Notes: generated from the sequence alone by a model not told the origin. A stretch of DNA of 64,000 bases from Sphingobium sp. EM0848 (GCF_013375555.1 NZ_JABXWB010000005.1:1452001-1516000), one strand, 5' to 3'; positions 45,601 through 53,345 are shown, counted from the first letter of the stretch. Numbers and translations are program-made.

Positions 45601-47057
45601 TGCGTGTCCAGCCGAGTTCTGCAATAATCGAAAGCGACCCACGCCTGCTGGAACAGATGCTTCGAAATCTACTTGCCAACGCCATAAAATATACCAAGCG
45701 AGGTCGCATAGTGCTGGGCTGCCGGCGGAATGGCGGTGGGCTGCGAATCGAAGTCTGGGATAGCGGGATCGGTATACCGGGGGACCAGCTCCATGCGATC
45801 TTCGATGAATTTCATCAGGTCGACAATGCCGCGCGGGAGCGCAGTCATGGCCTCGGCCTCGGCCTGTCGATTGTCCAGCGCCTTTCGGCATTGTTGGGTC
45901 ATGAGGTGCAAGTCCGGTCAATGCCGGGCAAAGGGTCCTTTTTTTCGATCGGTGTCAGACAAGGTACCGGCGGATCACACCCCGCGCTGGTCCCCGAAAG
46001 GGACCGGCATGATGCCGAACAAACGGCCCGATCGGGTTGCGCGATCATCCTTGTTGAAGACGATCCCGACGTCCTCGACCTGCTCGCACAACTGCTCAAG
46101 GCTGAAGGGCATATCGTCAGGATCGCATCGGACGGAAACGCCGCCGTGAAGTTGGTGTCTGGCGGAGCGATCCGGCCGGACATCATCCTGGCTGACTATA
46201 ATCTTCCGAACGGCATGAACGGTCTGCAACTGCTGGCGAAGCTCCGCAATCTGCTTCATCATCCCGTGCCCGGCATCATCCTGACCGGTGACATCTCGAC
46301 GAGTTCTCTTGCGGAGATCGCGCTTCAGGATTGTGTGCAACTGAGCAAGCCGGTGCAGGCGCGCGAACTTGCTGCGGTGATTGAGCGGCTCTTGCCGGAC
46401 AGTGCGCCACATGGCGCCTCGATAGATGGGCCTCCTGGCGCCGATCCGGTTTCCACTGTGTTCGTCGTGGATGACGACCCGGAAATTTGTACGTCCCTTC
46501 GCGACGTACTGGAAGCCGACGGCCACCATGTCGAGGCTTTTGGAAGCCCGGAGGCGTTTCTCGCCGGATATCTGCCGGGAGGCGAGGGATGCCTGCTGAT
46601 CGACGCCAACCTACCCGGTATGAGCGGTATCGCACTTTTGGAAAAGCTGCGGGACGGAGGCGATCGATTGCCTGCCATCATCATCACGGGCAGTGGCGAA
46701 ATCGGGCTGGCGGTCCAGGCGATGAAAGCGGGTGCCTGCGATTTCATCGAAAAGCCGGTCGGACGCGCGGCACTGCTCGCCAGCATTGGCGGTGCGCTCG
46801 AACAGTCTCATGATGCCGGAAAATCATCCGGGGTCCAGGAAGCCACGTCACGCCGGATCGCTGCTCTGACCAAGCGGCAGCATCAAATAATGGACATGGT
46901 GCTTTTAGGGCATCCCAGCAAGAATATCGCGGCGGATTTGGGCATCAGCCAGCGTACCGTAGAAAATCACCGGGCATCGATCATGCGCAAAATGGGGGCA
47001 AGGTCGCTTCCTGAACTGGCCCGTCTGGCATTTGCGTTGCCATCGGTAGTTTCCTGA
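42648..47057 (+). CDS. CheB-CheR-PAS-histidine kinase-REC-REC-LuxR HTH fusion
   Basis: About 1469 aa. In order: CheB methylesterase (Ser51 in GASAGG, VQHLAP, GTGADGS); CheR methyltransferase (about 245-510, NVTRFFRD, VPGCSTGEEAYSI); a long coiled coil (about 680-760, EEFQSTNEELLTSKEELQS); a PAS domain; a kinase with His897 (ASHDLRQPL) and GLGLGLSIV; REC1 (Asp1183); REC2 (Asp1319); and a C-terminal LuxR/FixJ HTH (TKRQHQIMDM, NIAADLGISQRTVENHRASI). CheB/CheR kinases are known in alphaproteobacteria, but the attached FixJ-like regulator joins sensing and transcription in one chain. It is cytosolic, and the signal is unknown. Confidence 0.92.
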   Translation: MAAFTPESGVDQRHRGISVEGHATPSVTERPSPARALLSSPCFPIVAIGASAGGLEAATKLVAGLPAHSGMAFILVQHLAPTHESMMVELLAEHSAMNVVQASDGALLEPDCLYVIPPGRYLSVRSGALHLSLPQTRHGARLPFDFLLKSLAQDCGPRTACLILSGTGADGSVGLPVLKEKGGFIIAQDPDEADYDGMPRSAILTGKVDAVLPVGRMPEALAKFGQRVAALPDRLGSADRQPESASLPDVIDFLRQTTAHDFRLYKRGTLERRIERRIGIAPIEAKNMHSYLQLLRNDPRERDQLAKDLLINVTRFFRDPQVFTTLGRTIIPDLIRGLKEHQALRIWVPGCSTGEEAYSIAMVCRDTITAAKRDIKLQLFASDVEPDAIAAAREALYPETIAEDVPPDQLARFFKKEDGGGYRVVPDLRGDVIFTVQDLLADPPFSRIDLISCRNLLIYLNPEAQSKAVALFHFALREQGILFLGPSDAAGNIDDRFELIAKTEKIYRHIARSRPGDAGFPLSFDESIPTFSASIGPPLTSRQTTLADLCRQAVLKTHAPAAVLINRQRQCLYSLGPTDRYLRVAPGYPSLDLLAMATPALRTKLRLAIEQTGNDRPRVSAGRSRQNRDGATIWFDIDVQFLTHEGEELLLVCFIEETSRDRMPGSTLARVDRSRVADLERELEETQAELQNALQNLEMSTQEQKAINEEALSVNEEFQSTNEELLTSKEELQSLNEELTALNSQLQETLDRQRTTADDLQNVLYSTNVATLFLDRELRIRFFTPATRSIFNVIPGDVGRPLADLHALATDEDLLPDAQVVLAGKDAIEREIGAKNGVWFVRRILPYLAHDNRVEGVVITFVDITERKLAVSAVDAARQEAERANLAKSSFLAAASHDLRQPLQSLTLLQALLAQMVEGEDAQKLIARFDQTVGAMSGMLNALLDINQIEAGVITVRPVAFPIMELLDRLRDEFTYLAEARHLSLRVQPSSAIIESDPRLLEQMLRNLLANAIKYTKRGRIVLGCRRNGGGLRIEVWDSGIGIPGDQLHAIFDEFHQVDNAARERSHGLGLGLSIVQRLSALLGHEVQVRSMPGKGSFFSIGVRQGTGGSHPALVPERDRHDAEQTARSGCAIILVEDDPDVLDLLAQLLKAEGHIVRIASDGNAAVKLVSGGAIRPDIILADYNLPNGMNGLQLLAKLRNLLHHPVPGIILTGDISTSSLAEIALQDCVQLSKPVQARELAAVIERLLPDSAPHGASIDGPPGADPVSTVFVVDDDPEICTSLRDVLEADGHHVEAFGSPEAFLAGYLPGGEGCLLIDANLPGMSGIALLEKLRDGGDRLPAIIITGSGEIGLAVQAMKAGACDFIEKPVGRAALLASIGGALEQSHDAGKSSGVQEATSRRIAALTKRQHQIMDMVLLGHPSKNIAADLGISQRTVENHRASIMRKMGARSLPELARLAFALPSVVS

Positions 47058-47916
47058 TCTGACCGGGCGTGCGGCCAAGGAACTGCTTGATTTCCCTGAT
47101 GGAATGAGACTGGTCATAAAAACTGTCGTAGCAAAGCCCGTTCCGGTCCTGACCATCGCGTGCGATCTGCGCGGCAAAGCGGAGTGCCCGATATTTGCGC
47201 GCCAGATATTGGGGCGGTGCACCATAGAGACGGTTGGTCAGCCGCGCTACTTGCCGTTCCGACAGACCGGTCGCGTCCCGAAGGTCCCGCACTTGCGGCG
47301 ATGTCTCGCTGGCCAGCCAGTCGTCTACCGCAGCGACAAACGCCCTTATCGCGGGACGCACCGCGGCCATATTCGCTCGCAGATAATCCCAGAGCAAGGT
47401 CACCGCTTTTTCCGGCTCATTCATTGCCTTCAGCCGACCGAGAATCTCCTTATAGGCGGCGCCATCAGCACTCGCCGTCATGTCGTAAAGGCGGTCAATA
47501 TGGTCCGATGCGTCACGCCCGGTCAGTGCAATCCAGCCCAACGGAAGCAGTGCGACCCCCAACATTTGCAGAGGCCCGTCCAACAGAAAGCGGGTCGCCC
47601 CCATGGTCGGGCCGAGCATGCAGACCATCGGCGTCGCATAGGTGAGGGTATTGGCAAAGATATAGTGGCCGCTGCCCGACAGCATGAAGCGCAATTGAGG
47701 AAAGTCTGCGCGCATCATGCCAGTGGCATGGTCAGTATCCGTCGTGACCAGATATATGCACCCGATGTGCAATCGCAGGTCGGCTGGCGGGGCGAAATAT
47801 CGCAGACGGGTCGAATTGGGACTGCCGGATGAATGAAAATCCTGTCCGGTCAGGATGTCGGAAGGCGAGATCTTTCCCGGAACCGCTTCCTTTCGGTGCA
47901 GACCCACATTTGTCAT
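46981..47916 (-). CDS. AraC-family transcriptional regulator
   Basis: 311 aa. The N-terminal cupin-like sensing region resembles DUF6597-type AraC regulators (RYFAPPADLRLHIGCIYL). The C-terminal double HTH contains LRDATGLSERQVARLTNRLYG and FYDQSHSIREIKQFLGRTPGQI. Its 3' end overlaps the kinase gene tail to tail by 77 bases, which is unusual for two unrelated genes and could cause transcript interference. Confidence 0.87.
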   Translation of the reverse strand: MTNVGLHRKEAVPGKISPSDILTGQDFHSSGSPNSTRLRYFAPPADLRLHIGCIYLVTTDTDHATGMMRADFPQLRFMLSGSGHYIFANTLTYATPMVCMLGPTMGATRFLLDGPLQMLGVALLPLGWIALTGRDASDHIDRLYDMTASADGAAYKEILGRLKAMNEPEKAVTLLWDYLRANMAAVRPAIRAFVAAVDDWLASETSPQVRDLRDATGLSERQVARLTNRLYGAPPQYLARKYRALRFAAQIARDGQDRNGLCYDSFYDQSHSIREIKQFLGRTPGQIRKLPMATQMPDGPVQEATLPPFCA

Positions 47917-48143
47917 GGCAATTCCCCGAGGTTTCCGCTTCGCTCGCCCCGTACTGCTGCAACCAGCCGCACTTCCGAGCGCGCTTCGCCGACAATGTCG
48001 GGTTCATTGTTCGCAAAGAAGCCTCGGAAACTACTCAGTCGGTTTTGGCGAACCGAATGCGGTGATCTCGCGGTTTTTCTCGGGGCTGCAGAAATATCGG
48101 TCATGAGGATGGAAACGATGCCGCCATCCGACCGGATATATGG
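47917..48143. other. Gene-free gap before the small-gene region
   Basis: No supported coding frame. It separates the AraC gene (minus) from the first repeated leader (plus). The 13-mer CGGAAACTACTCA near 48026 also occurs near 41857. Confidence 0.4.
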
Positions 48144-48229
48144 TATAGTTCTTCATCACTCGATTTCGATCGCAAGCATCCTGTGACAGAGAGACATCCG
48201 CTCCCGCTTGCCTGACGGGAGTTCCTCCC
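48144..48229 (+). promoter_or_regulatory. Repeated leader L1 (promoter and SD-sequestering hairpin)
   Basis: TATAGT (48144-48149), GTGACAGAGAGAC (48183-48195), then CTCCCG (48201-48206) pairing with CGGGAG (48216-48221) across 9 bases. The right arm is the Shine-Dalgarno for ATG 48230. The 55 bases between -10 and GAGAGAC closely match L5 at 54348-54435. Confidence 0.75.
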
Positions 48230-48481
48230 ATGATTACGATGCGTAAATACGAGACGAGAAATCCACAATGGAAAGATGATTTTGTCGGGGCGGTCGCGCG
48301 CGTAGCATATGCGGGGTCTATACACGGCTATGAGAAAATCGTCGCTGCCAGAATCTGGCTGAAAGGCCATATACGTAGAGCCAGTGACGATACATGGACT
48401 GCGGGTCGAAAGGCTGAACTCGAGGATGCACTAGACGAATGGGAGAATGAGGGTGGCGGCTTGGTTCAGCGGGAATGCTGA
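48230..48481 (+). CDS. Small WENEGG protein, family A copy 1
   Basis: 83 aa. The core DDFVGAVARVAYAGSIHGYE, then KIVAARIWLKGHI, is nearly identical to the protein at 54087-54347. The C-terminus has ALDEWENEGG. It is helical and soluble, with no signal peptide. Both copies stand behind the same leader type, so they probably respond to the same signal. No known domain is recognised. Confidence 0.85.
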   Translation: MITMRKYETRNPQWKDDFVGAVARVAYAGSIHGYEKIVAARIWLKGHIRRASDDTWTAGRKAELEDALDEWENEGGGLVQREC

Positions 48482-48541
48482 TCCCGGTTGCACCGTTTCT
48501 GCTCAGCGATTTGTCCACTCTTATCTTGAAGGAGCGTTCCG

Positions 48542-48670
48542 ATGGCCAAAAGTCAGAAAAGATCGAACCGCGAGGTTCGTAAACCCAAGGCCGCAAAGCC
48601 CCGGAAGCACAATGCCTCCAGCCCCTCGCAAAAGCCGGGTATATTGAGCATCGTGACGCTGAAAAGCTGA
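48542..48670 (+). CDS. Small basic protein, family I copy 1
   Basis: 42 aa, MAKSQKRSNREVRKPKAAKP, ending VTLKS, with GGAG 7 bases before ATG 48542. Very rich in Lys and Arg, so it may bind nucleic acid or ribosomes. The protein at 60115-60243 is a close paralogue of equal length. It follows the family A gene by 60 bases and likely shares its transcript. Similar short proteins exist in many alphaproteobacteria; their role is unknown. Confidence 0.82.
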   Translation: MAKSQKRSNREVRKPKAAKPRKHNASSPSQKPGILSIVTLKS

Positions 48671-48701
48671 TTACATTATCGGTGCTGAGCGGGTGCGTCT
48701 T

Positions 48702-48986
48702 TCAATCGTCTATTGGGCGTTGCAGACGACCGAAATCGGTCTTGTCTGCCGCGGGGGCGCGTTCATTTTCCTCTCCCTCCCGGTGCGATTCCAGAGCGAT
48801 CGCTGCGTCTTGCGCGCTTAACCTACCCCGCTCTCCGCTTTCCTGAGACTCCGCCTCCATGGCCTGGACCTCCCAGGCGCTGGCGGCCGCGAGCGCGACC
48901 CTGCGCAACTTCTCAACGGTTGAGGCGGCCGCGACCTGCCGATGATGCGCTGCCTGCCGCCTGCACATGACTGTACTGTTTAGCAC
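48702..48986 (-). CDS. Small helical protein, family E copy 1
   Basis: 94 aa from GTG 48986, aligned with the ATG of copy 2. CRRQAAHHRQVAAASTVEKL, then RRVALAAASAWEVQAMEAES and AQDAAIALE are shared with 60589-60867. Alanine-rich, probably one long helix bundle. Seven bases separate it from the stop of the family D gene, the same gap as in copy 2, so the pair is a conserved two-gene unit. Function unknown. Confidence 0.75.
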   Translation of the reverse strand: MLNSTVMCRRQAAHHRQVAAASTVEKLRRVALAAASAWEVQAMEAESQESGERGRLSAQDAAIALESHREGEENERAPAADKTDFGRLQRPIDD

Positions 48987-48993
48987 GGCTGGT

Positions 48994-49323
48994 CTACCGG
49001 CTGCCGTCGGAGGGTGTGTTTCGGACCCAGAGGGGAACCGAGGCCCGATTCGCGGGCGGGCCCCGGCCCGCTCGCGCTGCCCTTTGATCGCGTTCCCAGG
49101 CCGCATCCAGATGCTCAGGGTTGACCGGGTGACGCTCGATGGCCGCGCCATTTCTGATGCGCAGCGTTGTAGCTATCCGGCGTAAGGCCGCATGGACATT
49201 GCCCTCAAGCACCTCCTCTTCCGTTTCCACATCATAGGTGCCGGCGGGAAGAGGCGTTTCGAATTCCGGCAGTTGGAATGGCTCGGAAAATATCACCGAT
49301 TTGTGGGTGGTCTGGCTGATCAT
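48994..49323 (-). CDS. Small protein, family D copy 1
   Basis: 109 aa. Conserved block with 60875-61249: FSEPFQLPEFETPLPAGTY, VETEEEVLEG, RRIATTLRIRNGAAIE, and the ending VPLWVRNTPS. The first half looks like a small beta barrel. The start ATG 49323 is preceded by the conserved string AGCCGTCATGA, also found in copy 2, and by a 13-codon upstream ORF. Function unknown. Confidence 0.8.
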   Translation of the reverse strand: MISQTTHKSVIFSEPFQLPEFETPLPAGTYDVETEEEVLEGNVHAALRRIATTLRIRNGAAIERHPVNPEHLDAAWERDQRAARAGRGPPANRASVPLWVRNTPSDGSR

Positions 49324-49328
49324 GACGG

Positions 49329-49370
49329 CTACTCGTTAGAAGGGCAGGTAGGCAGCAAAGCGTCTGACAT
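49329..49370 (-). CDS. Upstream ORF of family D copy 1
   Basis: 13 codons, MSDALLPTCPSNE, starting 7 bases after GGGAG of leader L2 and ending 5 bases before the family D ATG. Copy 2 has a 16-codon counterpart at the same place (MPDDLTRIPPAGAKPS). It is the only ORF directly served by the hairpin-embedded SD, so translation of the main gene may depend on it. Confidence 0.55.
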   Translation of the reverse strand: MSDALLPTCPSNE

Positions 49371-49457
49371 CGATTATCTCCCATTTGCAGGCGGGAGCAC
49401 GATGGTCTCTCTGTCACGACATGCCTGGGGCAAAAATCCGGGTGATCGCGCATTGTA
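49371..49457 (-). promoter_or_regulatory. Repeated leader L2
   Basis: Minus strand: TACAAT (49457-49452), GTGACAGAGAGACC (from 49417), CTCCC pairing with GGGAG (49382-49378) over a 10-base loop. It serves the upstream ORF at 49370. It is closely similar to L7. Confidence 0.72.
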
Positions 49458-49560
49458 GCACAGATATGGCTCAGGGCTGCACCTAATCGAGGTGGACGGG
49501 AAAGAGCGGAAAGGAACGCCGCCGCTGGCCCTTCTTCACCACACGACCCGCCAGCGACGC

Positions 49561-49773
49561 TCATGTGGCTTGCAGGTCGTCGAGGGCGCCGTTGAGGCGT
49601 TGCATATCGGCCCGGGACAGCGCACCCCCGCGCGCAAGCTTGTCGCGAGCAGTCGTGAGCAGACATTCCAGCCGCTGTAATTTTATCAGTTCGCTTGCCG
49701 GCACAGACGGCAGGCGAGATTGTGCCTGTATCAGTGAAACCGCCAGGCCAACGCTGTTCTGGGACACATTCAT
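49561..49773 (-). CDS. Small protein, family C copy 1
   Basis: 70 aa from ATG 49773 (AAAGAAGC upstream). It shares LIKLQRLECLLTTARDKLAR and RADMQRLNGALDDL with 53346-53558, which is also 70 aa when started at the matching Met. Two amphipathic helices are likely. It follows the family B gene by 45 bases, as copy 2 does, so B and C form a unit. Function unknown. Confidence 0.78.
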   Translation of the reverse strand: MNVSQNSVGLAVSLIQAQSRLPSVPASELIKLQRLECLLTTARDKLARGGALSRADMQRLNGALDDLQAT

Positions 49774-49818
49774 GTTGCTTCTTTCCATTATCCAGATGCG
49801 GCACCGGTGGCGTTGACC

Positions 49819-50175
49819 TCAATTGTTCAGCCACAAAATGACCGCTCCTCCCGCAAACAGGACCAGTAGGCCGTTCAGAATGACGGCCCGGATCAACGTG
49901 TCGTCGCGAAACAGGTCGGCGGACAATTGGAGAGTGGTAAGTTTGCGCTGGAGATGGGGCCTTGACGGAGGAGGCATCCCGATTGCCGTGCCTCCTTCAT
50001 TTTCCCAATCGTCTATCGCGCCCTCCAGTTGACGTTCACGGTCTTGTGAAATGGAAGCCGCGCGACGTGCGCGTTCTCGCTCCGCCCCGAGGGCAAGCCC
50101 CTGTCGCTCTACGTCAGCATGTCGTGCGCGCTGTCGCAGCGACAATGATGAATGTGAATCTTGCGATGTAGACAT
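49819..50175 (-). CDS. Small WENEGG membrane protein, family B copy 1
   Basis: 118 aa. A coiled N-terminal part (VERQGLALGAERERARRA) leads to AIDDWENEGGTA, then LSADLFRDDTLIRAVILNGL and a single C-terminal membrane helix (VLFAGGAVILWL). Paralogue at 52950-53303. The tail-anchored layout suggests an inner-membrane protein with a cytoplasmic head. ATG 50175 directly follows leader L3. Confidence 0.83.
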   Translation of the reverse strand: MSTSQDSHSSLSLRQRARHADVERQGLALGAERERARRAASISQDRERQLEGAIDDWENEGGTAIGMPPPSRPHLQRKLTTLQLSADLFRDDTLIRAVILNGLLVLFAGGAVILWLNN

Positions 50176-50259
50176 GTCGCTCTCCTCGCCAAACGGGAGC
50201 GCTCTTGGTCTCTCAGCCACGGCCTGTCTGGATGAGTTGAGCCGTAATGCGCCATGATA
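50176..50259 (-). promoter_or_regulatory. Repeated leader L3
   Basis: Minus strand: TATCAT (50259-50254), GTGGCTGAGAGACC (from 50220), CTCC pairing with the SD GGAG over 10 bases, then ATG 50175. Both arms are one base shorter than in L1, L2, L7 and L8 and stay complementary. Confidence 0.7.
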
Positions 50260-50346
50260 GCATGTAATGCTCAGGCCACCTAACGGCTTGTCTCGAAGAA
50301 GCCCCCTTGCAGCAACGCCAGAAAGTCGTCGAAGAAGCCCGCTTCC

Positions 50347-51621
50347 TCACATTGACGGTGGCCTTCCAGCATCGGTATTTGGCCGCGCCTGCCATTTATC
50401 GAGGAATTGCAAAGCCGGAGTGACGGTGACGCCATGCAGCAGGATCGAAACAAGCACCGTCAAGGCGGCGATGCTCCAAAGCTTCGCCGGGTCAGGGAAA
50501 TCTGCCTGATTGAGGGCGAAGGCGAGATAATAGATCGTGCCCATTCCTCTAATTCCAAAGAAAGAGATCACGACCTTTTCCCATCTGGGTATCTGCGATC
50601 CGCTGAGGCTGATGAAGCCAGCGAGCGGACGCGCGACAAGAATGGTGAGGGAAGTGAACACAATGATCCGGGCGTCCAGCCTTGCCAGCAAGCCGGTATG
50701 CATGACCATGCCGCCGAACAGGACGAGCATCATCATCATGAGCAGGCGTTCGGTTTCCTCCGCGAACTCATGCAGCCGATGCTGGTAGCTGTGGTCACGG
50801 CTGGCATGACGAAGGCCGAGCGCCGCCACGAACACAGCAAGAAATCCGTAGCCGCCAGCCAATTGCGTCAGCCCGTAAGCAAACAGCGCGGCGCCCAGGG
50901 CGACGAAACCGTCGCCGGTTCGCGACAACTTGGCCACATTGGGAAGGTGGAAGGTCAGATAGCCGAGCGCCCTGCCAATGCCGTAGCCCATGCAGAGCCC
51001 CACCAGAAGTTTCCAGATCAGGTCGATCAGCAGCCAGCGTCCGAACGCCTCGATCCCAAACGACAGGCCTGTCAGGGCAATCGCCAGATTGACGAAGGGG
51101 AAGGCCAACCCGTCGTTCAGTCCCGCTTCGGATGTGAGCGCGAAGCGGGCTTCGCCTTCCTCTCCCTCGCCGGGGGCGCCAACCTGAACGTCGCTGGCCA
51201 GTACGGGGTCAGTCGGCGCGAGACTCGAACCGATCAGCAGGGCGGTCGCAAGCCCCACGCCCAGAAGGGACGAGGCGAGGGCGGCGACAAGCAGGATGGT
51301 GATCGGCATCGCAATCGCAAGAAGACGCCAGGTGAGCGCCCAGCTATGAAGCCCGATAAGCCTGTCGATCTTCAGGCCGGCGCCCATCAGTGAAACCACC
51401 ACGACCAGTTCGCTCAGGCGTTCGACAGCGATCGGGTGTTGCAGCGGATGAACGGCAAAGGGACGCAACGCCGGCAGCGTGAACAAGGCTGCGCCGGCCA
51501 CGACACAGACGATCGGTAGCGAAAGTGGCATTTTCCGCATGATCATCGGAACCCAGGCCGTCATGAGAATGATCGCACCGAGGCCCGCCAGTATCTGGAT
51601 GTAAAGAGTGGCGTCAGGCAT
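50347..51621 (-). CDS. Cation:proton antiporter (CPA1/NhaP type)
   Basis: 424 aa with 12 or so membrane helices. The ion-binding region reads SSLAPTDPVLASDVQVG and the ND motif TSEAGLNDGLAFPF, both diagnostic of the CPA1 Na(K)/H antiporters. It expels Na or K in exchange for protons and supports pH and salt tolerance. The C-terminus is short, without the cytosolic regulatory domain of longer relatives. In another frame just after its stop lies a GFFDDFLALLQGGFF stretch that may be a lost tail. Confidence 0.9.
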   Translation of the reverse strand: MPDATLYIQILAGLGAIILMTAWVPMIMRKMPLSLPIVCVVAGAALFTLPALRPFAVHPLQHPIAVERLSELVVVVSLMGAGLKIDRLIGLHSWALTWRLLAIAMPITILLVAALASSLLGVGLATALLIGSSLAPTDPVLASDVQVGAPGEGEEGEARFALTSEAGLNDGLAFPFVNLAIALTGLSFGIEAFGRWLLIDLIWKLLVGLCMGYGIGRALGYLTFHLPNVAKLSRTGDGFVALGAALFAYGLTQLAGGYGFLAVFVAALGLRHASRDHSYQHRLHEFAEETERLLMMMMLVLFGGMVMHTGLLARLDARIIVFTSLTILVARPLAGFISLSGSQIPRWEKVVISFFGIRGMGTIYYLAFALNQADFPDPAKLWSIAALTVLVSILLHGVTVTPALQFLDKWQARPNTDAGRPPSM

Positions 51622-51640
51622 AAACCCTTTCTGCGCCCCG

Positions 51641-52174
51641 TCAGAGCGGCACGACGCTCACGCGAACGTCCATGCCGAGGAAATCGTCCGGCGCGCCAGT
51701 GAAGCCGCCGCGGATGGGCATGATCTGACTGTTGCACCGGCCAACGGCAATGGCAATCAGGTTAGACGATCCAACGCGGCGGTGTGTGGGATCAAACGCG
51801 ATCCAACCTGCCGTCGGAAGATAGACTTCTGCCCAGGCATGTGTCGATCCAGGATCGCGCACACCAACATCGGGATCAAACAGATACCCCGAAACCGCTT
51901 CAGGGAAAAGAAGCGCAAATCCATGGCGATCAGCGACCTGCGACCAGCCCGACCCAATATCATATCCTGCCGCCGTCTGCGTGCAGCCATGCAGAACGAC
52001 CACCAGCGCGGCCCCGTCATCGAGCTTTTCGGGAACATATGTTCGCGCCCGAAGAGCGCCGGGGTTGGATTCGAAATCCGTCAGTTCGCTCAGGCGTCCA
52101 TGGTCGTCGGGCATTTGGCCGGGGTCGAGGCGAAGCGCCGCCAGACGGGCGATCGTGTCCGAGAGGTTCCGCAT
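51641..52174 (-). pseudogene. Chimera of a PHB-depolymerase-type esterase and a transglutaminase-like protein
   Basis: 177 aa in one frame from ATG 52174 (AAGGA upstream). Residues 1-92 are the N-terminus of a PHB-depolymerase-family esterase (LVVVLHGCTQTAAGYD, HGFALLFPE). At about residue 92 (near 51900) it changes to the C-terminal part of a transglutaminase-like protein (VSGYLFDPDVG, STHAWAEVYLPTAGWIAFDP, FLGMDVRVSVVPL). The esterase Ser and His and the transglutaminase Cys are all missing. The simplest reading is an in-frame deletion that fused two genes; a new function is possible but unsupported. Confidence 0.8.
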
Positions 52175-52394
52175 TGCAGTATCCTTTGATGGAGAGGGCC
52201 TGCACAGGCGTGGCTACGACCATCTTGCTGCACCGCACAATAAGTAGGCTTTGATTCTCCATTCATCGGAAAACGGTCGGTAAGGCCAGCCACAATCATA
52301 TTGAGCGCAGTTAATGTTGCGCTTTGTTCGGGATCTTCGGTCAACGGTCGCGAGTTCCATAAGCTGAACAGACGCGCCCTCGCCTGATACGGAT

Positions 52395-52560
52395 TGGCAC
52401 GGAACTGTCGAACCAGATCAGGGGCTTGATGAAGACGTTTGGTCTCATTGTTCCGCCTGCCATGGGCAGCAAGTTCGAGCGTCATGTGGAAGCCCTGCTG
52501 GCCGACAACGCCGGCTTGGGCCGGATCATTCGCCCGCTGCTTGAGGCCTGGCACGCCGTT
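52395..52560 (+). pseudogene. IS110-family transposase fragment
   Basis: Plus-strand remnant reading TELSNQIRGLMKTFGLIVPP, then MGSKFERHVEALLADNAGLG and IIRPLLEAWHAVR, the middle of an IS110 transposase. Both ends are missing. The flanking 52175-52394 has no supported gene. Confidence 0.75.
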
Positions 52561-52597
52561 CGCCTTGCCAAGGACGTGAACCTGCAAGGAAGTCGCT

Positions 52598-52807
52598 ATG
52601 GGTGGCATCACGAAGGAAGAATTCTATCGGCGGTTCAAGGCCAGGATGATCGCCATCAATGGGGAAAGATTTGCCGACGGCAGGGAGGTCGCGGACTACG
52701 CCGACGATGCGGTTTGGCGGTATTGGGACACCGATTGGCAACGGGATCAAGGTCCGGAGGCCTGTGCGGACGCCGAAAAGGAAGAGCGGGGCGAAGAAGA
52801 CGAATGA
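52598..52807 (+). CDS. Small acidic protein of unknown function
   Basis: 69 aa from ATG 52598, with AAGGAAG upstream. EEFYRRFKARMIAINGERFA, then DGREVADYADDAVWRYWDTDW and GPEACADAEKEE. The composition and conserved-looking Trp/Tyr/Asp pattern suggest a real gene. It lies just before leader L4 and right after the IS110 fragment. Function unknown. Confidence 0.65.
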   Translation: MGGITKEEFYRRFKARMIAINGERFADGREVADYADDAVWRYWDTDWQRDQGPEACADAEKEERGEEDE

Positions 52808-52864
52808 GTAAGGTGGAATCCTGATATGCGCCAGGCGGCGTTAGGTAGCCCGGGTTAAGCGTGT

Positions 52865-52949
52865 TATACTGACTCATCCCGGCTCCGACTCTGTGCGGGC
52901 ATGCCGTGACTGAGAGACAAGCGCGCTCCCGCTCGACGAGGAGAGTGAC
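52865..52949 (+). promoter_or_regulatory. Repeated leader L4
   Basis: TATACT (52865-52870), GTGACTGAGAGAC (52906-52918), CTCC pairing with the SD GGAG over 10 bases, then ATG 52950. Same arm length as L3, which also precedes a family B gene. Confidence 0.72.
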
Positions 52950-53303
52950 ATGTCCACCTCACCAAACATACCGTTCCCATTACCACTTCGGCAGACTGTT
53001 CTGCATGAGAGGATCGAGCGGCAGGGGCTTGCACTAGGCGTTTCACGAGAACGAACGTTCCGCGCCCGTGTCTTATCGCAACAGAACGAACGCAATCTGC
53101 AAACCGCTATGAACTGTTGGGAGAACGAAGGCGGCACTGCCACCGGCGTTTCGCCAACACCAAAGCTCACCACTGGACAGAAAACCAGCATCCTTCAGTT
53201 TTCGGCTGATTTATTTCGCGATGACACGTTGGGACGTGCGGTCATTCTGAACGCAGTTCTGGTACTGATTGCTGCGACTATTTTCGTTGTTCTCTTCAAT
53301 TGA
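52950..53303 (+). CDS. Small WENEGG membrane protein, family B copy 2
   Basis: 117 aa, paralogue of 49819-50175: IERQGLALGVSRERTFRARV, MNCWENEGGTATGVS, FSADLFRDDTLGRAVILN and a terminal membrane helix (VLVLIAATIFVVLF). More AT-rich than copy 1, so the duplicates are old or came in separately. It is followed by the family C copy on the same strand. Confidence 0.85.
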   Translation: MSTSPNIPFPLPLRQTVLHERIERQGLALGVSRERTFRARVLSQQNERNLQTAMNCWENEGGTATGVSPTPKLTTGQKTSILQFSADLFRDDTLGRAVILNAVLVLIAATIFVVLFN

Positions 53304-53345
53304 TGGAACGTTTCTGAAACGAATAAAAATAAGATGGAGAGAACA

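Noticed and set aside
41857..48040. Shared 13-mer CGGAAACTACTCA considered as an EcfG-type promoter
   Set aside because: No matching CGTT at 16-17 bases in either place.
50280..50372. 30-codon minus ORF with GFFDDFLALLQGGFF after the antiporter
   Set aside because: No ribosome site; more likely a lost antiporter tail than a gene.
52090..52611. 173-codon minus frame over the IS110 fragment
   Set aside because: The plus strand clearly encodes IS110 transposase sequence there.
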